Below are positions 23,933-27,615 of a DNA stretch of 27,615 nucleotides, piece after piece. Made by a program: the position numbers and the translations under genes. Every line of letters starts with the position of its first letter. The stretch's first letter is position 1. The stretch lies in the NCBI GenBank assembly GCA_020650975.1, contig JAIPMN010005914.1, forward strand, positions 8,996 through 36,610. The letters run 5' to 3'. Under the pieces are notes generated by a model, which was not told the DNA's origin, searched no databases, and saw only the letters and a program-made list of their open reading frames with translations. The stretch comes from Apostichopus californicus (Eukaryota > Echinodermata > Holothuroidea > Aspidochirotida > Stichopodidae).

Positions 23933-24480
23933 CTTAAAAATGTTATTCGAATCGTAAGTCCTTCTGACACTTTAAAGCAGTTAAACGAATCGTCTTGTTA
24001 AGAACGTGGTGACTGATTTGAATGGGAACAACGAAAATCTCAAACAAAAGTCCTAAGTTACACGATCGTAACTCATCGGTGCTTCGTTCTGCTCGAGCTT
24101 GTATATGCACTGATCACGTTAGGTTTGCAATGTGTACTAAAGTTACACGTTATCGCTGGGTAACAGCTGTCTGCTAAAAGTATTTGGGAACTTTGATTAT
24201 GCTGAGGGTAACTGCTTCTGAATCTTATAACGTATTATAACTTTCTCCCTATTTATGCAGCATTTGAATTATTGAAAGCAATTTTTATCATTTAAATTTT
24301 TATAATTAATGTTCGTTAAGTATAAACTAAATACATAAATGTTCAATTTTTGTTATAAAGTTTCAAACTATCCAGATTTTATTTAAGTCGATCATGCTTA
24401 CGAACAACCCTTCGCGGTCTTCACGTTGATTGGTCGAATTGGGACACACCTTTCCATTCACACGCTGTTATACTACAACT
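23933..24480 (-). promoter_or_regulatory. Probable 5' region and promoter of the dehydrogenase gene
   Basis: Sequence directly upstream of the ATG. There is no TATA box at a convincing distance. A CCAAT box read on the gene's strand (ATTGG on +, 24429-24433) lies about 500 bp upstream, which is too far for a core element unless the transcription start is distal. More CG dinucleotides occur here (23940-24110) than in neighbouring intron sequence. Inference from position only. Confidence 0.3.
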
Positions 24481-24691
24481 AAGCAAACATTCTTTTTATG
24501 GAAGAGGACACTGGCCGTGTCGTTTCTACCCTATACAGGTGACAGCGACGTCATCATTGTTTTATCTTGAAATGAGCATGTTTTTTTTTGTTGGAATATG
24601 TAAAAGTGACAGGTTTCATCGGTATCCCAATTAAGCAATTTAGGCAATGAGCCTAACGATGGTCCTAGCGAGATCAGGTAACTTAGGCATG

Positions 24692-24715
24692 TACCGACAA
24701 TCTTGCTTGTCGGTA
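24692..24715. other. Perfect 9-bp hairpin
   Basis: TACCGACAA, loop TCTTGC, TTGTCGGTA, followed by ATAAAAAGG. It sits in intergenic DNA. It is not the histone mRNA 3' stem-loop, whose sequence differs. Confidence 0.5.
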
Positions 24716-25985
24716 ATAAAAAGGAGAATTGAAGTGGAAAATTAAAGGTCTTCAATTAGTGATTAGTTTTGAATGTGCCACAAATCGTGTATCTTCTCAA
24801 AATATTGTGTCACCATTTAAAGCTCCATATCTACCCCGTATAGTTCCAATAAAGATCAGTTCATAAATGCCCATGACCCACTGTCTTCTGTGAGGACTGT
24901 GACTACATCCTACCAAACCCCCTCAGTACCCATCAGCCTAATCGATACTCAGAACCGATGCTCAGCCGTACACTACAGCTAGCTTCAACTCACATAAACC
25001 TTATCTAATACTCGTCGCTGGCAATCTCCGAGAACTGTAGTTAAATATCAGTCCGAAGTTTGGAAAGCTCCTGCGAAGTGACCACACGGAATTTTTTCCT
25101 GCTACCTACTTGGGTCGCGCCTTCTGCCCATCACTATCGCAGTACTAATATAATGACAAGATCATTGTACGATTCAACTGTGAGAAAACATGGCAACCCC
25201 TCCCCTACCAGTGATCATGAGAGATCTGATCCGACAAAGGTATTTCCCGAAGATATAAAGACGCGTTCACGTTAAAGAATAACATGAATGTAACCCATTG
25301 AAGGGAAATGTTCGGGAAGGGGGTAGGGGAAGTAAATGCTTATCAAGTTTGTAACTTAGTGACCATATTTAAACTATCTAGCAATAAGAATAAAGGCAAT
25401 AGTCCCTTTCATGTCTTTACTCAGTGCAGCTTACACTACGCGAAATCAACTGGTTACATGTATCCCAACCGAGTATCTGGTTAATGTTACCCCTTTGCAA
25501 AAGGCCGAGACACAAACATTACACCACTACATATATGGAAGAAAGTTTCAAGTACGAAGGGTATTTTTTCCACTTCCGATAATCAAATATATAAGCAGTG
25601 TACACAACTTAACACTAAACTCGATTAATTGGCATTAAACATCCTAATCACGGTTAAATCAAAATTAAAAACGATGGGGCATATCAAATAAGTGGCTTTT
25701 TGTATGTTTGCATATATGTATCTTATTATATATAATGATGGTCTCTGAAGGTAGTTGCGTATACTTAAAAATTAATAACATTACAAGAAAACATTCCTTA
25801 TTCGAAAGTGCACGTGACCTGATGACATGCATATACAGACTGATCAGTAACTTTTCCATGAGCAAATAAAAAAGGGGGCGTACTTGATGTTCTAAATCAT
25901 GAAATCAAACAAAACTGACAATCATATTGAATCAACCACGTTGAGTTAATACAAACGCATACTGTGTATATGTCTTATTTTTACA
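24716..25985. other. Intergenic, nothing recognised
   Basis: Unique sequence between the 5' end of the dehydrogenase gene and the element at 25992. The open frames at 25060-25275 and 25411-25638 (+) have no splice partner or domain. Confidence 0.45.
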
Positions 25986-25991
25986 TATAGT

Positions 25992-26543
25992 CAGACCTGG
26001 CAACTCTCCCGGTTTTACCGGGAGACTCCCGGTTTTTACCCGAATCTCCCGGCCTCCCGGTTTCATATTCTATTCTCCCGGTTTTTTAATGTTTCATCAT
26101 CACTTGCGACATTTCTGAAAATAGCCAACAGTTAGTCCTATATGCTTAGTAATTCCCCACAGTAAAGCTGAACAGGAAAGGCTATTCAGTGTAGTTCACA
26201 AGAACAAGACAGACAGTCGGTCAAGTCTCAAGCTTGATGGGACTCTATCTAGCATATAAGCCATGTAGTCACAGTACCCAGAGTCCACTGTTCCCTGTTT
26301 CAAATGGAAGCCTACTAAAGAAACCCTGTAGAAAGCGAAGCAATCTGCTGTAAACTACAACAAGAAATACTGATTGGATGATTCTCTCACTGTATTGCAT
26401 AAGTAGACTTACTTATTTAGGTGTATTTATATCATTTCAGTTGAAAATTACCAACCTCCCTATTTTCCCCTTGTTCTCCCTATTTTTTTGCCCTGAAAAA
26501 CGTTATTCTCCCTATTTTGGGGTCAAACAGGTTGAAAGGTCTG
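25992..26543 (+). mobile_element. hAT-type element, 552 bp, with transposase remnant and 6-bp target duplication
   Basis: The left end CAGACCTGGCAAC and the inverse of the right end (CAGACCTTTCAAC) match at 11 of 13 positions. The direct repeat TATAGT flanks both sides (25986-25991 and 26544-26549). The left subterminal part has several CTCCCGG repeats, and the right part several CTCCCTATTTT repeats. The interior holds the C-terminal end of a hAT transposase, so this is an internally deleted copy of an autonomous element rather than an anonymous MITE. Confidence 0.85.
26125..26364 (+). pseudogene. hAT transposase C-terminal (dimerisation) domain remnant, interrupted by stops
   Basis: One frame from 26125 reads the conserved hAT C-terminal signature: LVIPHS, then ERLFSVV, then KNKTDSRSSL, then LDGTLSSI. 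It stops at 26257-26259. The same frame continues with a recognisable PCFKWKPTKETL and KAKQSAVNYNK, broken by further stops at 26266-26268 and 26329-26331. Three stops in about 80 codons make it non-functional. The catalytic part of the transposase is absent. In intact elements this domain mediates transposase dimerisation. Confidence 0.85.
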
Positions 26544-26549
26544 TATAGT

Positions 26550-27029
26550 CATAGCTAACTATCTACAGCCCACAAACATGTAACTATGTCCAATCCTCTA
26601 TATTATATAACAATCTTTTCTCTTTTATTTTTAAGTTATCAGCCAACGTGAACGCAGTTCATTATCCAATGTTTACCGTGAGTAATCATTTAACTGCTAC
26701 AGCTGATTCGGTAAGATGAGTCTGCAAGTGAAAATCAAATCAGAATATGGTAAAAACCTCCATGCATTCTTGTGAGGGACGTTCACATAATGATGAGACA
26801 TATAAATTACATGTAATGTGACAGGAAGTGTGACGTGTCACATTCTTTTGTATTCGGACAGTCATTAGTACTGTCATTTTAATACTTAAAGGTGCCTTCT
26901 TTTGCTGTAATATTTATGCAATATTTATTTATGCAACATTAATCGTTAAGAAATTTAGACGAGTTGTATACGGAGTTATATGAAGTTATGAAGTTATAAA
27001 CTTACCTACATGATTCCATGATATTATCA
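26550..27029. other. 3' flank of the membrane-protein gene, nothing recognised
   Basis: AT-rich sequence to the left of the predicted stop codon of the - strand gene. It would include its 3' UTR if the last exon is right. Loosely repeated GAAGTTATGAAGTTAT occurs at 26980-26998. Confidence 0.4.
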
Positions 27030-27411
27030 TCACACGTACAGAGGGTATGGACCAGCTGCCTGGTATAAATATTTAGAAGAAAAAAAACATCAGAAAACAA
27101 TTAACGCCTCACAATTCTGATATATTGACTAAATTACCTTCACCTGAATATAATTGTTTTCATATTGAAAGCAGCTCAATTATTACGACTATATTTATGG
27201 TGAATGTGTACTCTTATTCTCCTATGTATAGCCTACATGTTAAACGCTATGAGACTTACCCTATAGTCTCCGAACGACCCCTCATAATAGCCACCTCCGT
27301 TTGACGTTAATAGTAACAGGCATAAACACATTGCAACAAACAAAATAGCGATGACAATAACGAAACCCACGCTGCCAATAATGATCCCAGCAATGGCCCC
27401 TGGAGACAGAC
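27030..27411 (-). CDS. Unidentified single-pass membrane protein, last two exons (partial)
   Basis: Exon 27411-27260 has acceptor TTTTTACCAG and donor GTAAGT. It encodes 50 residues after a split codon: SPGAIAG, then about 28 hydrophobic residues (one transmembrane helix, ending in a Cys-containing CLCLLLL), then a short tail rich in Gly and Tyr (GGGYYEGSFGDYR). A probable final exon is 27059-27030, after a T-rich tract and a TACCAG acceptor. It continues in frame with AAGPYPLYV and stops at 27032-27030. The protein would end in Leu-Tyr-Val, which fits a class II PDZ-binding C-terminus by pattern only. The extracellular part lies beyond the right edge. I do not recognise the family. Cys/Tyr-rich membrane proteins such as CYYR1 or Shisa relatives, or a cell-surface receptor tail, are possible but unproven. 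The first exon is well supported, the last one less so. Confidence 0.6.
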
Positions 27412-27615
27412 CTGGTAAAAATAATACTACGTGCATAATAAATACGAAATCGAAGGAAATTCAGTAAAATCCATGAAACTTGCACACTATATAAGAATAA
27501 TTCCAATTCATAAACGTGAATGCAGTGCTTCCTATACAGCGGCCCGTCATCATATATATATACACACATCTCTATACACCCTGTCAGGTGATGATATGGC
27601 ACTATAGCCATATAT

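Noticed and set aside
27282..27611. 109-codon minus-strand open frame at the right edge
   Set aside because: Overlaps the membrane-protein exon in a different frame; the frame with the transmembrane helix and matching splice sites is the real one.

Overview
This is a eukaryotic nuclear window from a marine invertebrate. The genes are split by GT-AG introns, spacing is wide, the background is AT-rich, and there are many small transposon remnants and minisatellites. The recurrent TAGGCC words and the 'GTGGCGTAGCCAGG'-type hAT ends suggest an echinoderm (perhaps a sea cucumber), but that is a judgement from sequence style, not a proof.

Three genes are visible. (1) On the + strand, 1955-7655, are the last eight coding exons of Poc1, the WD40 centriole/basal-body protein: WD repeats 3-7, a variable linker and the conserved C-terminal coiled coil. 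The first exons lie left of the window, so 1-1954 reads as intron. (2) On the - strand, 23932 down to 11677, is a complete ten-exon gene for a 497-residue leucine dehydrogenase-like enzyme (Glu/Leu/Phe/Val dehydrogenase family) with a probable mitochondrial presequence. All ten exons join in frame and the catalytic lysines are present. (3) At the right edge, - strand, are the last two exons (27411-27030) of an unidentified single-pass membrane protein. Poc1 and the dehydrogenase gene converge on a 4 kb gene-poor interval. No functional link between the three genes is evident.

Transposon content is mostly hAT-type. Four elements have both ends and a target-site duplication: 588-1119 (8-bp TSD, nested inside a LINE reverse-transcriptase fragment), 5424-5580 (6-bp), 8236-8602 (8-bp) and 25992-26543 (6-bp, still carrying the decayed C-terminal end of its transposase). 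A partial relative of the first lies at 1428-1618. A fold-back element with a perfect 22-bp palindrome sits at 12913-13140.

Three minisatellites lie in introns: 6790-7484 (40/45-bp units, Poc1), 14517-15385 (30-bp units) and 19647-19900 (five near-identical 53-bp units), the last two in the dehydrogenase gene. Many longer open frames are by-products of these repeats. I saw no tRNA, rRNA, CRISPR or prokaryote-style operon. The most noteworthy item is the bacterial-type leucine dehydrogenase built as an intron-rich animal gene.
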